Notes: a model not told the origin generated them from the letters alone. 64,000 bases of DNA from Gelidibacter gilvus (GCF_004115975.1 NZ_SDDZ01000017.1:16618-80617); one strand, 5' to 3'. Shown: positions 1-8,988, counted from the stretch's first letter. Numbers and translations are program-made.

Positions 1-741
1 AAAATAAGTTGACGGTGTGCCACCTTCATTGGTGAAAGTTGTGCCATTGTCCGTACTTCTAAAAGCCGCCAGACTGGTACGCTCCAAACCATTTAGGTCC
101 ACATCCGAAAGGTAGAAGCGTGCATTAATATCCAATGCCTCATTCACGGTGGGATTGATTTCGTAATACCGTTTCACGGTTGGATTGCCATTAATGTCAA
201 AAATGCCATAGCGTCTATAGATTTCTGTACTTTCCATGGAGGTGGTGCCATTGGTAACATGGACACCAATAAGCCCAAAATCATTGCCTACACCTGCGGT
301 ATGGTTTCTGGTGGTTTTTATATAGGTACCATCTGCTCCGATTATAGTGTTATCGTCAAATTCTCCCACAATTTCTGCAGTTGGCCCGAGAGTAACATGA
401 CTGTCTGATGTCATTTCAAACTTTGACGTATCTAAAAAAAGGATTTCCTTGTTGAGGACCAATTGGCCATCAAGCTCCACCACAGAGGTGTCGTACAGCT
501 GTAAATAGTCAAGGGTGTTTTCATCTTTCAATATTAGGCGATGCGGTTGGGTGTCCAAACCTTTCATTTGTAAAAAGCCACCATTTAAAGTGCTATTGCT
601 CGCATTGACGAAGTCGCCATCGACAATAGTAATGACACTATTTTCAGTGTTGAGATAAGCTTCTGGTGCAATATAAAGTCCTTTCTGACCCAATGAAATT
701 TGGCAGGATGCGAGTGTTATCAATAGATATATAAGTCTCAT
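1..741 (-). CDS. secreted/surface protein, C-terminus beyond window
   Basis: An open frame runs from ATG (complement of 739-741) leftward off the window, giving 247 visible codons. The product starts MRLIYLLITL, with a hydrophobic signal stretch ending near residue 18 (ISLGQ), so export is likely. The visible part is rich in Asn, Thr, Asp and Gly with short beta-strand-like segments, as in T9SS cargo or surface proteins of Flavobacteriaceae; a C-terminal sorting domain, if any, lies outside the window. It follows the gene at 753-1406 by 11 bp on the same strand, so the two are probably co-transcribed. No specific function is recognised. Confidence 0.8.
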   Translation of the reverse strand, partial: MRLIYLLITLASCQISLGQKGLYIAPEAYLNTENSVITIVDGDFVNASNSTLNGGFLQMKGLDTQPHRLILKDENTLDYLQLYDTSVVELDGQLVLNKEILFLDTSKFEMTSDSHVTLGPTAEIVGEFDDNTIIGADGTYIKTTRNHTAGVGNDFGLIGVHVTNGTTSMESTEIYRRYGIFDINGNPTVKRYYEINPTVNEALDINARFYLSDVDLNGLERTSLAAFRSTDNGTTFTNEGGTPSTYF

Positions 742-752
742 GGTTATTGATA

Positions 753-1406
753 TTAATAGTTAAGATCATCTACAATGAAACCACGGACTGACATATATAT
801 AGGATATGAAGTAGAGTTAGCAACACTAAAACGTTGTTCAGGGCTCAATATAAATAAAGGAGATTGAGCACTACTCCTACTCATTGCGTTTAAATCACCT
901 TTGGACGACAACCACATGCCTCCATCGCTATAGAAATTTGGAATACCAGTTGGATTAAGAGGTTGCACTTGGACAGAGTATATAGCATTATCTTCAGCAT
1001 AACTACCTGCATGAAAATCGATAGATGTTATAATTAAATATTTGCCACTTGGAACGTCGGTAAAGACAGACAAAGGATTATCCCAACGACGAAATTCTAT
1101 ACTACTTCTACCACCATTAGCTGAAGATGTGTCTGAAAATCCATGAATAGGAACCGGATTAGAAGGCAACCCAGAAGACCTACTCTGCGTAAACGAATTC
1201 CACTGACTTCCATTGTACCCCTCAAAGTCACTTGATGTCGCATCATAGCGCATAGTACCTGCCGTTGGTGCAGTGTCATCATTGGTGATTTTCACTTTCC
1301 CGTTGACATCCAGTGCCTGTTCTGGTGTTGGGTTGTTGACGCCTACTTGAGCGCTCATTGAGATCATCATAAATAATCCGAAGATTGAAGAGAGTAGAGT
1401 TTTCAT
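753..1406 (-). CDS. secreted protein with an ALDVNGKVKI-type N-terminal motif
   Basis: The product has 217 residues if translation starts at MKTLLSSIFG (ATG at 1406), which gives a clean signal peptide ending at SMSAQ. A start 57 bp upstream would place polar sequence before the signal peptide and is less likely. After the signal comes the motif VGVNNPTPEQALDVNGKVKI and then a segment with DGxxRYD-like spacing; this pairing is common in Bacteroidota surface proteins that resemble phage tail-fibre bases. The remainder is Ser/Asn-rich with predicted beta strands. It is upstream of, and probably co-transcribed with, the second exported protein that runs off the left edge. Function unknown. Confidence 0.8.
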   Translation of the reverse strand: MKTLLSSIFGLFMMISMSAQVGVNNPTPEQALDVNGKVKITNDDTAPTAGTMRYDATSSDFEGYNGSQWNSFTQSRSSGLPSNPVPIHGFSDTSSANGGRSSIEFRRWDNPLSVFTDVPSGKYLIITSIDFHAGSYAEDNAIYSVQVQPLNPTGIPNFYSDGGMWLSSKGDLNAMSRSSAQSPLFILSPEQRFSVANSTSYPIYMSVRGFIVDDLNY

Positions 1407-1711
1407 AATAGTATTTGTTTTTGGTTTATATGAAATTGGTGTATAACAGGTGCCGGTTAACAAACACGAGATGATAAAGGCACCACCAAGTACTCAACAA
1501 CTAACATCGAGTATTCAGATTTTCGAATTAAAATAGTTAAACCCTTGTTTTTTACTTAATATTAAATCACAGCAATGGTTAACATGCCTAAAAACTTTTG
1601 TGGGGAAAAATGTGTGTCTTTCAGAAATTCAAGTTAAGATAGTGATACTAACTTGCTTGTGCTTGTATAAAACCGCCCTTTAGGAATTGAATATGAGGAG
1701 CTTATAGTGAG

Positions 1712-2563
1712 CTAGGAAGGGTTTTGCTGATTTCTATTCAGCAACGCTTTTGAAGCCATAACTTCTTGTAGAAAATCAAACCTATCCACCTGGAATTTTG
1801 AGGGACTTACCCCACAATATTTTTTGAAATCGTTGGAGAAATGTGGGAAATCGTAATAATTAAACAAGGCGCTCAATAATTGATAATCTGTGATCGTATC
1901 TGCCTTAATTTCGGCCAACATAAAATTGAACCGTACTATGCGCTTATACGTTGTAGGTGTGATACCCACCATGGTCTTAAATTTCTTTTCTAAATAACGC
2001 TCACTTATTCCCAGTTGTCCTATAAGAGACTTGATGGAGCAGCAGCCATAATTTTCTTTAATAAGTTGGAAAGCAGAGTCTATAACATTTTGCTGTGGTT
2101 GCGTGGATGAAAGCCGCTCAGTAAAAATATTCTCAATAAGTTGTATTCTTGATTTTGTGGATTGTTCTGCTTCAAAATTTTCTGTGAATTCATTAAGGTT
2201 GCATGAAAGAACGGAGTTCGTTGCAACAGCCTTATTTGTGATAAGGGGCATATTAGGTTTGAAAAGATGCCATAATCCCGTAGGTTGAAATGTGACCCCA
2301 TAAAATTCGACATCATTGGAGTCCGAATTGATATAATAACGTTCGGTTTGTTGACCAACGGCATAGTATCTTGATAGTTTTTGTTTTTTATTATTTTGTA
2401 CCACATAGAATAATCCTCTTAAGTGGAATCCCATGTGTGCATAGCCACTTGGCATGCAAAACTCACTAATACTGTTTTTATAATCCGAACGGTGACATTT
2501 TATGGTATAAAAAAATGCGATATAAGGTTGAAGAATTATGGAAGGAGAATAAGTTTCAAACAT
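1712..2563 (-). CDS. AraC-family transcriptional regulator
   Basis: The product has 283 residues. The C-terminal third (about residues 165-265) carries two helix-turn-helix units of the AraC/XylS type: SIKSLIGQLGISERYLEKKF, then a second helix pair ending in FSNDFKKYCGVSPSKFQ, where the GxSPxxF signature is clear. The N-terminal 150 residues form a cupin-like sensing region without recognisable ligand residues. It stands alone, with about 300 bp on the upstream-gene side and 254 bp before the acyl-CoA dehydrogenase, so its target is not evident from context. The call to family is firm; ligand and regulon are unknown. Confidence 0.9.
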   Translation of the reverse strand: MFETYSPSIILQPYIAFFYTIKCHRSDYKNSISEFCMPSGYAHMGFHLRGLFYVVQNNKKQKLSRYYAVGQQTERYYINSDSNDVEFYGVTFQPTGLWHLFKPNMPLITNKAVATNSVLSCNLNEFTENFEAEQSTKSRIQLIENIFTERLSSTQPQQNVIDSAFQLIKENYGCCSIKSLIGQLGISERYLEKKFKTMVGITPTTYKRIVRFNFMLAEIKADTITDYQLLSALFNYYDFPHFSNDFKKYCGVSPSKFQVDRFDFLQEVMASKALLNRNQQNPS

Positions 2564-2769
2564 TCTAGGAGTGTTTAACTTGTTAGTATCCAGGTTTTGA
2601 TTGCTATTAAGTTACGACAATTATCTTATGAAATAGACAGGATATATTAAAAACCTTCTCAAGATTGCTCGAAGAAATTATGGATTGGATTGGTCTATAT
2701 ATAGATGATCTCCAATTTATCGTTGAGATTTCGTCGCATTTGGAACCCTTTAATTGACATAAAAAAAAA

Positions 2770-2792
2770 GAGACTGTCTTTAAGACAGTCTC
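2770..2792 (-). terminator. intrinsic terminator after the acyl-CoA dehydrogenase gene
   Basis: A perfect 10-bp stem (GAGACTGTCT / AGACAGTCTC) with a 3-nt loop is followed on the minus strand by a run of T (the A-run at 2761-2769). It lies 26 bp past the stop of the gene at 2818-3960. Confidence 0.85.
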
Positions 2793-2817
2793 AAATATAA
2801 AAACACTTTTAAAATGT

Positions 2818-3960
2818 TTATTCCTTAATCAGATTCCTCGAAATCACAATCTTCTGAATCTCCGAAGTGCCTTCGTAAATCTGTGTGATTTTTGCATCAC
2901 GCATCAATCTTTCTACGTGATATTCTTTAACGAAACCATTTCCACCGTGAATCTGTACTGCTTCCACCGTATGCTCCATCGCCACTTTAGAGGCGAATAA
3001 CTTTGCCACAGCGCTCGATACATCGTAGTTATTGCCTTGGTCTTTATCCCAGGCTGCTTTCATCACCAAATGGCGGGCTGCTTCAATATCTACATACATA
3101 TCTGCCAGTTTAAATGCAATAGCTTGGTGGTTGCAGATTTCTGTGCCAAATGCTTTACGTACTTTTGAATATTTCAAAGCTAATTCATAAGCACCACCGG
3201 CAATCCCCAAAGCTTGTGCTGCAATACCAATGCGTCCACCAGAAAGGGTTTTCATTGCAAAACGGAATCCTGAACCGTCATCACCAATTCTGTTTTCTTT
3301 TGGGACTTTGACGTCGTTAAATTGAAGGGTGTGCGTATCACTTCCTCTAATTCCTAATTTATCTTCTTTAGGGCCAATATCAAATCCTGGGGTTCCTTTT
3401 TCAACAATAAAGGCATTGATCCCGTGAGATCCTTTATGCTTATCCGTTTGGGCAATCACCAAATACACGTCTGCACGTCCTCCACTAGTAATCCAGTTTT
3501 TTGTGCCATTAAGCAGGTAATGGTCACCTTTATCAATAGCCGTTGTTCTTTGAGATGTCGCGTCACTTCCAGCTTCTGGCTCGCTTAAACAAAAAGCACC
3601 TACAAACTCGCCAGTAGCAAGCTTTGTCAAATACTTTTGTTTTTGCTCTTCGCTGGCAAACGCCTCCAAACCATAACAGACCAACGAGTTATTTACAGAG
3701 ACTATTACGGAAGCTGAAGCATCTATCTTAGACAATTCCTCCATCACCAACACGTAAGAAATAGTATCCATGCCGCTTCCACCATATTTAGGGTCGACCA
3801 TAAGGCCTAAAAAGCCAAGATCTCCCATTTTTTTAACCAATTCCTTTGGGAATTTTTGTTTGTTGTCACGTTCAATAACACCAGGAAGGAGTTCCGTATT
3901 GGCGAAATCGCGAGCAGCGTCACGTATTAATTTATGTTCTTCGGTTAGTGTAAAATCCAT
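2818..3960 (-). CDS. acyl-CoA dehydrogenase (short-chain/butyryl-CoA type)
   Basis: The product has 380 residues, full length for the family. It oxidises acyl-CoA to trans-2-enoyl-CoA with FAD, passing electrons to electron-transfer flavoprotein, in fatty-acid or branched-chain amino-acid breakdown. Visible signatures are CLSEPEAGSD (about residues 127-136), the FAD/substrate region NGTKNWITSG, and the C-terminal QIYEGTSEIQ, in which E363 is the expected catalytic base. The sequence fits the short/branched-chain group (bcd-like), but substrate length cannot be read from it. The gene is monocistronic, with its own terminator downstream. Confidence 0.93.
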   Translation of the reverse strand: MDFTLTEEHKLIRDAARDFANTELLPGVIERDNKQKFPKELVKKMGDLGFLGLMVDPKYGGSGMDTISYVLVMEELSKIDASASVIVSVNNSLVCYGLEAFASEEQKQKYLTKLATGEFVGAFCLSEPEAGSDATSQRTTAIDKGDHYLLNGTKNWITSGGRADVYLVIAQTDKHKGSHGINAFIVEKGTPGFDIGPKEDKLGIRGSDTHTLQFNDVKVPKENRIGDDGSGFRFAMKTLSGGRIGIAAQALGIAGGAYELALKYSKVRKAFGTEICNHQAIAFKLADMYVDIEAARHLVMKAAWDKDQGNNYDVSSAVAKLFASKVAMEHTVEAVQIHGGNGFVKEYHVERLMRDAKITQIYEGTSEIQKIVISRNLIKE

Positions 3961-4038
3961 GTTGTAAGATAATTGTTGGTTTATTAGAAAGCGAACGCAA
4001 AGATAAGTTTTTACTGCTATTTTATCAATTTGAATAAC

Positions 4039-4046
4039 TATTTTTA
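4039..4046 (+). promoter_or_regulatory. probable -7 element of the anmK promoter
   Basis: TATTTTTA matches the Bacteroidota TAnnTTTG element except for its last base and lies 5 bp before the anmK ATG. Transcription would begin at or next to the start codon, implying a leaderless mRNA. No good upstream TTTG box is seen. Confidence 0.4.
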
Positions 4047-4051
4047 CGTCT

Positions 4052-5116
4052 ATGATTAAAAATCACTACAACGTTATAGGGGTGATGTCAGGTACATCCT
4101 TGGATGGGATTGACATAGCCCATTGTACTTTCACGCATCAAGACCGATGGAATTTTGAAATATTAGTGGCAGAGACCTACGAATATCCATCTGTTTGGGT
4201 CGAAAAATTAAAAAATCTGGTAACCTTGACCGCATCTGAATTATTGCAATTGGATGAAGATTATACAAGTTTTTTAGGCAATGCGATCCGACTATTTATT
4301 CAAAAGAATAAACTTTCCAGTTTGGATGCCGTTTGTTCTCATGGGCATACTGCATTACACCAACCACACAATGAATTGACCTATCAAATTGGTAATTTGC
4401 CGAAATTGGCTACGCAATTAAATGAAACGGTGGTGTGTGATTTTAGGGTTGCAGATGTAGCTTTGGGCGGTCAGGGTGCGCCATTGGTGCCTATTGGTGA
4501 TAAGCTTTTATTTTCTCAATATGATTTTTGTTTGAATTTGGGTGGGTTTGCTAATATCTCCTCCGAGATTCATGGACAGCGGATTGCTTATGATATTTGT
4601 CCAGTTAACATTGTGCTTAATCTTTATGCCAATGTTTTGGGATTAGATTATGACGATGGTGGCAAGATTGCAGCTTCGGGTGCTATTAATGAAACATTGT
4701 TGCAACAATTGAACGCTTTAAGTTTTTATAAATCCCCTTATCCAAAGTCTTTGGGATTGGAATGGGTGAAAGAATCGATTTTTCCGATAATAGATTCGTA
4801 TTCTTTAAGCGAGAAAGATGTTTTGAGAACCTTCGTTGAACATATTGCCGTACAAATCGCCAATGAAATTAATTTTAAAAGTAACGCATCAGTACTAACC
4901 ACTGGCGGTGGTGCATTTAATGAGTTTTTGATGGCATGTTTATCTAGTAATACCCAGAATTACATTATTATCCCTGATAAATCAATAATAAACTACAAAG
5001 AAGCACTCATCTTTGCTTTTTTAGGCGTACTTAAACTCCGTAATGAAAACAACTGTTTGAGTAGCGTTACTGGCGCAAGAAATGATCATAGTTCCGGCAA
5101 AATTTATTATCCTTAA
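4052..5116 (+). CDS. anmK: anhydro-N-acetylmuramic acid kinase
   Basis: The product has 354 residues, close to the usual 360-380. It phosphorylates and opens 1,6-anhydro-MurNAc to MurNAc-6-phosphate during cell-wall recycling, in the cytoplasm. The N-terminal VIGVMSGTSLDGID is the family's ATP-binding signature; VCSHGHTALHQP, LGGQGAPLVPIGD and the late TTGGGAFN motif are also present. It is divergent from the acyl-CoA dehydrogenase gene and ends 208 bp before the ExbB-type operon, so it is probably a single transcript. No murQ etherase is seen nearby. Confidence 0.93.
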   Translation: MIKNHYNVIGVMSGTSLDGIDIAHCTFTHQDRWNFEILVAETYEYPSVWVEKLKNLVTLTASELLQLDEDYTSFLGNAIRLFIQKNKLSSLDAVCSHGHTALHQPHNELTYQIGNLPKLATQLNETVVCDFRVADVALGGQGAPLVPIGDKLLFSQYDFCLNLGGFANISSEIHGQRIAYDICPVNIVLNLYANVLGLDYDDGGKIAASGAINETLLQQLNALSFYKSPYPKSLGLEWVKESIFPIIDSYSLSEKDVLRTFVEHIAVQIANEINFKSNASVLTTGGGAFNEFLMACLSSNTQNYIIIPDKSIINYKEALIFAFLGVLKLRNENNCLSSVTGARNDHSSGKIYYP

Positions 5117-5154
5117 AAATAGTGTTAATATGATTCTAAGCGATGCTTATTTTT

Positions 5155-5162
5155 TATATTTG
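5155..5162 (+). promoter_or_regulatory. -7 promoter element upstream of the ExbB/ExbD/TonB operon
   Basis: TATATTTG is a perfect TAnnTTTG match, 162 bp before the chosen ATG. The leader between them contains no other gene. Confidence 0.5.
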
Positions 5163-5324
5163 CGGTGAAAAATCAGACTGGAAAGCATTGGCTTCTTGAG
5201 CTCAAAACACAAGACAACTAAGGAGCTTTGATATTTATGATTTCAAGAACACGATTTTAAAATATACTTAAGTTTAGTTTTGTACGTTTACACACTAATT
5301 ACATCAATTTTAATAAATTTTAAT

Positions 5325-6020
5325 ATGATATTACAGAGTACTATTCAAGATGGCGTGGAACTTGTTCCGGAAACAGAATCAGTTCAAAAGACATTATCAA
5401 TTATTGAATTGATAGGAAGTGGGGGAACTGCTGGGATGGTCATCATTGCCATTTTGTTTGTGTTGTTGGTTTTTGCGATTTATATTTATTTCGAAAGATT
5501 ATTTGCTGTAAAAGCAGCATCAAAAATAGATTCTAATTTCATGAATCAAATAAAGGATCATGTCACTAACGGAAAAATAGATTCGGCTCAAATTTTATGT
5601 GCCCAAGTAAATACGCCAGTTTCTCGCTTGATCAATAAAGGAATCAGTCGCATTGGTAAGCCGTTGGAAGATATTAGCACAGCTCTTGAAAGCGCAGGAC
5701 GATTGGAAGTTTATGAATTGGAAAGAAATGTGAGTGTTCTTGCTACTATATCTGGGGTGGGACCAATGATTGGGTTTTTAGGAACTGTTATTGGGATGAT
5801 TCTATCCATCTTTGAAATCGCAAATGCTGGTGGGCAAATTGACATTAAATTGCTGGCAGACGGACTTTATACCGCAATGACCACAACCGTTGGAGGTTTG
5901 ATTGTTGGTATTGTTGCCTATATGGCTTATAATCACTTAGTGGTTAAAACCGATAAAGTGGTTCATCAAATGGAAGCCAATTCTTTAGAATTTTTAGATC
6001 ACTTGAACGAACCGATTTAA
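5325..6020 (+). CDS. ExbB/TolQ/MotA-family proton channel protein
   Basis: The product has 231 residues from the ATG at 5325; the frame can be extended upstream only through a TTG. Three membrane segments are visible: GMVIIAILFVLLVFAIYIYF near the N-terminus, then two after LERNVSVLATISGVGPMIGFLGTVIGMI and TTTVGGLIVGIVAYMA. The SGVGPMIGFLGTVIGM stretch is the family signature. Such proteins form the proton-driven motor with ExbD, which is the next gene. With the TonB-like third gene this operon powers outer-membrane transporters or envelope integrity. Whether it is ExbB- or TolQ-like is not resolved. Confidence 0.9.
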   Translation: MILQSTIQDGVELVPETESVQKTLSIIELIGSGGTAGMVIIAILFVLLVFAIYIYFERLFAVKAASKIDSNFMNQIKDHVTNGKIDSAQILCAQVNTPVSRLINKGISRIGKPLEDISTALESAGRLEVYELERNVSVLATISGVGPMIGFLGTVIGMILSIFEIANAGGQIDIKLLADGLYTAMTTTVGGLIVGIVAYMAYNHLVVKTDKVVHQMEANSLEFLDHLNEPI

Positions 6021-6029
6021 TTCAGTCTT

Positions 6030-6040
6030 CAGTAGGCAGT
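6030..6040. repeat. dispersed CAGTAGGCAGT intergenic repeat, copy 1
   Basis: The 126-bp gap between the ExbB- and ExbD-type genes contains CAGTCTTCAGTAGGCAGTCTCAG. The same 11-bp core recurs at 9716-9726 and, inverted, at 34897-34907. Confidence 0.6.
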
Positions 6041-6146
6041 CTCAGTATTCGGTTTTGGAAGATGGGTGCTGACGTTTTAAACAGTGAAACCTGTCGGACG
6101 TGTTTCAAAATCGCAGAATAATGATAATTTTGAGTAATTCTTAACT

Positions 6147-6539
6147 ATGAATATAAGAGGAAGAAATAAAGTAACACCAGAGTTCAATATGTCGTCGATG
6201 ACGGATATTGTCTTTTTGTTATTGATATTTTTTATGTTGGCATCAACTTTGGTAACCACTAGTGCTATTGACATCCTGTTGCCTAAAGCAGATGGGAAAA
6301 CGGAGAACAAGAAATCGGTTGCCGTTAGTATTACAAAAGATTTGAATTATTATATCGATGAGAAGTTGGTTGGAGAAAGTGTTTTGGAACTGGAATTAAA
6401 GAACATGCTCACAAACATGGACCAGCCCACCATCGTTCTTCGGGCAGAAAAATCAGTACCTGTAGATAATGTGGTCAAAGTAATGGATATTGCGAATAGA
6501 AATAAATTTAAAGTGATTTTGGCGGTAAAGCCTAATTAA
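6147..6539 (+). CDS. ExbD/TolR-family biopolymer transport protein
   Basis: The product has 130 residues with the usual plan: a short cytoplasmic N-terminus, one membrane span (FLLLIFFMLASTLVTTSAID, about residues 24-43) and a periplasmic domain. The conserved Asp needed for proton coupling is in SSMTDIVFLLLIFFML (D20 region). The periplasmic part ends in VDNVVKVMDIANRNKFKVILAV, typical of the family. It lies between the ExbB-like and TonB-like genes and ends 1 bp before the latter. Confidence 0.92.
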   Translation: MNIRGRNKVTPEFNMSSMTDIVFLLLIFFMLASTLVTTSAIDILLPKADGKTENKKSVAVSITKDLNYYIDEKLVGESVLELELKNMLTNMDQPTIVLRAEKSVPVDNVVKVMDIANRNKFKVILAVKPN

Positions 6540-6540
6540 T

Positions 6541-7428
6541 ATGAAATATCTTCAAACCAAACATGAACGCGATTCAGCAAAAATCACCACACTTATTGTG
6601 GTTATTCTGCTATTGTTGTTATTTGTGATTGGTCCTCCCTATATGGATCCTCCATTAGAATATGGGGTAGCTGTTAATTTTGGTGATTCAGATGTGGGTA
6701 GTGGCGATGTACAGCCACTAAAACCTGTTAAGTCTGAACCAAAAGAGGTAGTGAGTGAGCCTATTGTTAAGGAAACAAAAGTTGCAGAAGAGAAGACAGA
6801 ACCCACTAAATCAGAGCAACCTGCTGAAAAAGTGTTGACAGAAGATAATTCCGAAGCCATTGCCATGAAAAAGCAAAAGGAAGCTGCAGACGCTAAAGCA
6901 AAAGCCGATGCTAAAGCTAAGGCAGATGTGGAACGTGCCCAAAAAGCAAAGGAGGCAGCCGAAGCCAAACAACGTCAAGAAGAAGCCGATAAGAAGGCGA
7001 AGTTAGACGCTTTGATAGGAGGAGTTAAGAAATCTGAGGGAACAACTACCGGAGGTCAAGGCGACGACGGTAAACCGGGAGATAAAGGCCAATTGGATGG
7101 TGATCCGTATGCGCCAAGCTATTTTGGGCAACCAGGCACAGGAAGTGGCGGTGGCGGAAGTGGCTATGGATTGAAAGGACGGGGAAGACCTTCCAATAGT
7201 AAAGTTGTTCCTGATTGTGATGAAGAAGGTAGGGTTGTAGTTGAAATCCATGTCAACAGAGAGGGGCGTGTGGTCAACGCCATTCCTGGTAAAAAAGGCA
7301 CTACGGGTAATATATGTCTCTATGAAGCCGCACGAAAAACGGCGCTTACCTATAAATGGCCTGCCGATCCAAAAGCGCCATCTACACAAGTAGGGTTTGT
7401 GAAAATCGATTTTAGCGTTACTCAATAA
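6541..7428 (+). CDS. TonB-like energy transducer
   Basis: The product has 295 residues: an N-terminal membrane span (ITTLIVVILLLLLFVIGPPY, about 15-34), a long Lys/Glu/Pro/Ala-rich spacer with alanine-lysine helix (KAKADAKAKADVERAQKAKE region), a glycine-rich hinge, and a C-terminal TonB-type domain beginning PDCDEEGRVVVEIHVNREGRV. The spacer would cross the periplasm. It is the third member of the ExbB-ExbD-TonB operon. A cysteine pair in the C-terminal domain (PDCDEEG and GNICLYEA) may form a disulfide. A TolA-like role is the main alternative. Confidence 0.87.
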   Translation: MKYLQTKHERDSAKITTLIVVILLLLLFVIGPPYMDPPLEYGVAVNFGDSDVGSGDVQPLKPVKSEPKEVVSEPIVKETKVAEEKTEPTKSEQPAEKVLTEDNSEAIAMKKQKEAADAKAKADAKAKADVERAQKAKEAAEAKQRQEEADKKAKLDALIGGVKKSEGTTTGGQGDDGKPGDKGQLDGDPYAPSYFGQPGTGSGGGGSGYGLKGRGRPSNSKVVPDCDEEGRVVVEIHVNREGRVVNAIPGKKGTTGNICLYEAARKTALTYKWPADPKAPSTQVGFVKIDFSVTQ

Positions 7429-8649
7429 ATGACCTATCAAGATACTGTCAACTGGATGTTTCAGCAGTTACCAATGTATCAAAACCAAGGTAAGACTGCT
7501 TATAAAGCCGATTTGGACAATACGCTGCAATTCGCTAAGCAGCTCCAACATCCAGAAAATAAATTTAAAAGTATACATGTCGCTGGAACCAACGGAAAAG
7601 GTTCCACAAGCCACATGTTGGCATCCATTTTACAGGAAGCTGGCTACAAGGTTGGTCTTTATACATCCCCACATTTAAAAGATTTTCGAGAACGCATTAA
7701 AATCAACGGGAAGGAAATAAGTGAAGCCTTTGTAGTTGAATTTATTGAAAAGCATAAATCTTTTTTTGAAGCGCATTCGTTATCATTTTTTGAAATGACT
7801 GTAGGAATGGCATTTGATTATTTCTCCAGAGAAAAAGTAGACATTGCAATTATTGAAGTAGGTATGGGCGGGCGTTTGGATTCGACCAACATTATTACGC
7901 CAGAATTGTCAATAATCACCAATATAGGTTTAGACCATACCCAGTTTTTAGGAACCACTTTAGAAGCCATTGCTTTTGAAAAAGGAGGTATTATAAAGCC
8001 TAATGTACCTGTGGTGATCGGAGAAACCCAAGCTGAAACCAAAGAAGTCTTTAAGCAACTTGCAGATTCCCGTAATTCTGAGATTCATTTTGCAGATCAG
8101 CAAGTGGGTATAAAAGATTATGAAAGTGATCTAAAAGGCGATTATCAGAAAAAAAATAAAGCGACCGTACTTTGTGCCATAGAAATTGTCCGAAGCAAAG
8201 GGTTTGTGGTTTCAGAAAAGGCTGTCGAGAATGGTATTAGGAATGCAGTTAAGAATACAGGTTTAAATGGACGCTGGCAAATCCTTCAAGAGCATCCGAA
8301 GATTATTTGTGATACGGCCCACAACAAAGAAGGCTTACATTATGCCATGGCGCAATTATTAAGAGAGCCGTATAAAACGCTCCATATGGTCTTTGGTGTT
8401 GTCAATGATAAGGATGTGAAGTCCATATTGCCATTATTGCCTAAGAATGCCCTATATTATTTTTGCAGGCCCAATATTCCACGTGGTCTAGATGCTGAAG
8501 TCTTACGCGATGTTTTCATCACAAATGGCTTTGAGGGAAATGCTTATAACAGTGTCCAAGAGGCATTAAGTGCTGCAAAACAGGTAGCTACTGAATCTGA
8601 TGTTATTTATGTCGGGGGCAGTACTTTTGTGGTCGCTGAAATAATTTAA
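7429..8649 (+). CDS. folC: bifunctional folylpolyglutamate/dihydrofolate synthase
   Basis: The product has 406 residues. It adds glutamate to dihydropteroate and tetrahydrofolate using ATP, in the cytoplasm. Signatures are the Mur-ligase-type P-loop AGTNGKGSTSHMLASIL (about 52-68), TSPHLKDFRERIKING, and IIEVGMGGRLDSTN, all typical of FolC. The start codon abuts the stop of the TonB-like gene (TAA then ATG without spacing), so folC is the last gene of that operon and probably translationally coupled, although its function is unrelated. Confidence 0.94.
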   Translation: MTYQDTVNWMFQQLPMYQNQGKTAYKADLDNTLQFAKQLQHPENKFKSIHVAGTNGKGSTSHMLASILQEAGYKVGLYTSPHLKDFRERIKINGKEISEAFVVEFIEKHKSFFEAHSLSFFEMTVGMAFDYFSREKVDIAIIEVGMGGRLDSTNIITPELSIITNIGLDHTQFLGTTLEAIAFEKGGIIKPNVPVVIGETQAETKEVFKQLADSRNSEIHFADQQVGIKDYESDLKGDYQKKNKATVLCAIEIVRSKGFVVSEKAVENGIRNAVKNTGLNGRWQILQEHPKIICDTAHNKEGLHYAMAQLLREPYKTLHMVFGVVNDKDVKSILPLLPKNALYYFCRPNIPRGLDAEVLRDVFITNGFEGNAYNSVQEALSAAKQVATESDVIYVGGSTFVVAEII

Positions 8650-8667
8650 ATATTTTTCAAAAAAAGC

Positions 8668-8698
8668 TTTTGGGATATCAAAAACTAATCTATATTTG
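8668..8698 (+). promoter_or_regulatory. promoter of the tRNA-Val genes
   Basis: TTTG at 8668-8671 and TATATTTG at 8691-8698 are separated by 19 bp, the Bacteroidota vegetative promoter. The predicted transcription start is a few bases before the first tRNA at 8712. Confidence 0.75.
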
Positions 8699-8711
8699 CA
8701 GACCCGTAACA

Positions 8712-8786
8712 GGGCGATTAGCTCAGCTGGTTCAGAGCACCTCGTTTACACCGAGGGGGTCGGGGGTTCGAACCCCTCATCGCCCA
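8712..8786 (+). tRNA. tRNA-Val (anticodon TAC)
   Basis: All four arms pair: acceptor GGGCGAT/ATCGCCC, D arm GCTC/GAGC, anticodon stem CCTCG/CGAGG around loop TTTACAC, and T stem GGGGG/CCCCT around TTCGAAC (with one C-T or extra-base irregularity at its end). The anticodon is TAC with T33. CCA is not encoded. Confidence 0.95.
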
Positions 8787-8789
8787 CTA

Positions 8790-8818
8790 AAGTTCATACA
8801 TCGTATGGACTTTTTTTA
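8790..8818 (+). terminator. terminator between the two tRNA genes
   Basis: AGTTCATAC / GTATGGACT (one G-T pair) with a 3-nt loop is followed by TTTTTTT, a standard intrinsic terminator. It separates two tRNA genes, and no second promoter is visible after it. Confidence 0.7.
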
Positions 8819-8827
8819 TAAACAGCA

Positions 8828-8902
8828 GGTCCATTAACTCAGCTGGTTCAGAGTGTCACGTCGACAACGTGGAAGTCACTGGTTCGAATCCAGTATGGAC
8901 CA
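8828..8902 (+). tRNA. tRNA-Val (anticodon GAC), with unusual C33
   Basis: The cloverleaf is well paired: acceptor GGTCCAT/ATGGACC, D arm ACTC/GAGT, anticodon stem TCACG/CGTGG, T stem ACTGG/CCAGT. With a 7-nt loop TCGACAA the anticodon is GAC (Val), but position 33, nearly always T, is C. Position 10 is A paired with T25. It lies downstream of a terminator that follows the first tRNA. It may be functional with an atypical loop or a diverging copy. Confidence 0.8.
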
Positions 8903-8910
8903 CATCAAGC

Positions 8911-8943
8911 AAAATCCCGATGCGAGAGCATCGGGATTTTTGT
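8911..8943 (+). terminator. terminator after the tRNA-Val(GAC) gene
   Basis: AAAATCCCGATGC / GCATCGGGATTTT is a perfect 13-bp stem with loop GAGA, followed by one more T and TG. It begins 8 bp past the tRNA. Confidence 0.85.
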
Positions 8944-8988
8944 TTCCGGAAAACCCAAGTCGAAGACTTGAAGGTTTGGAGGAAACAA

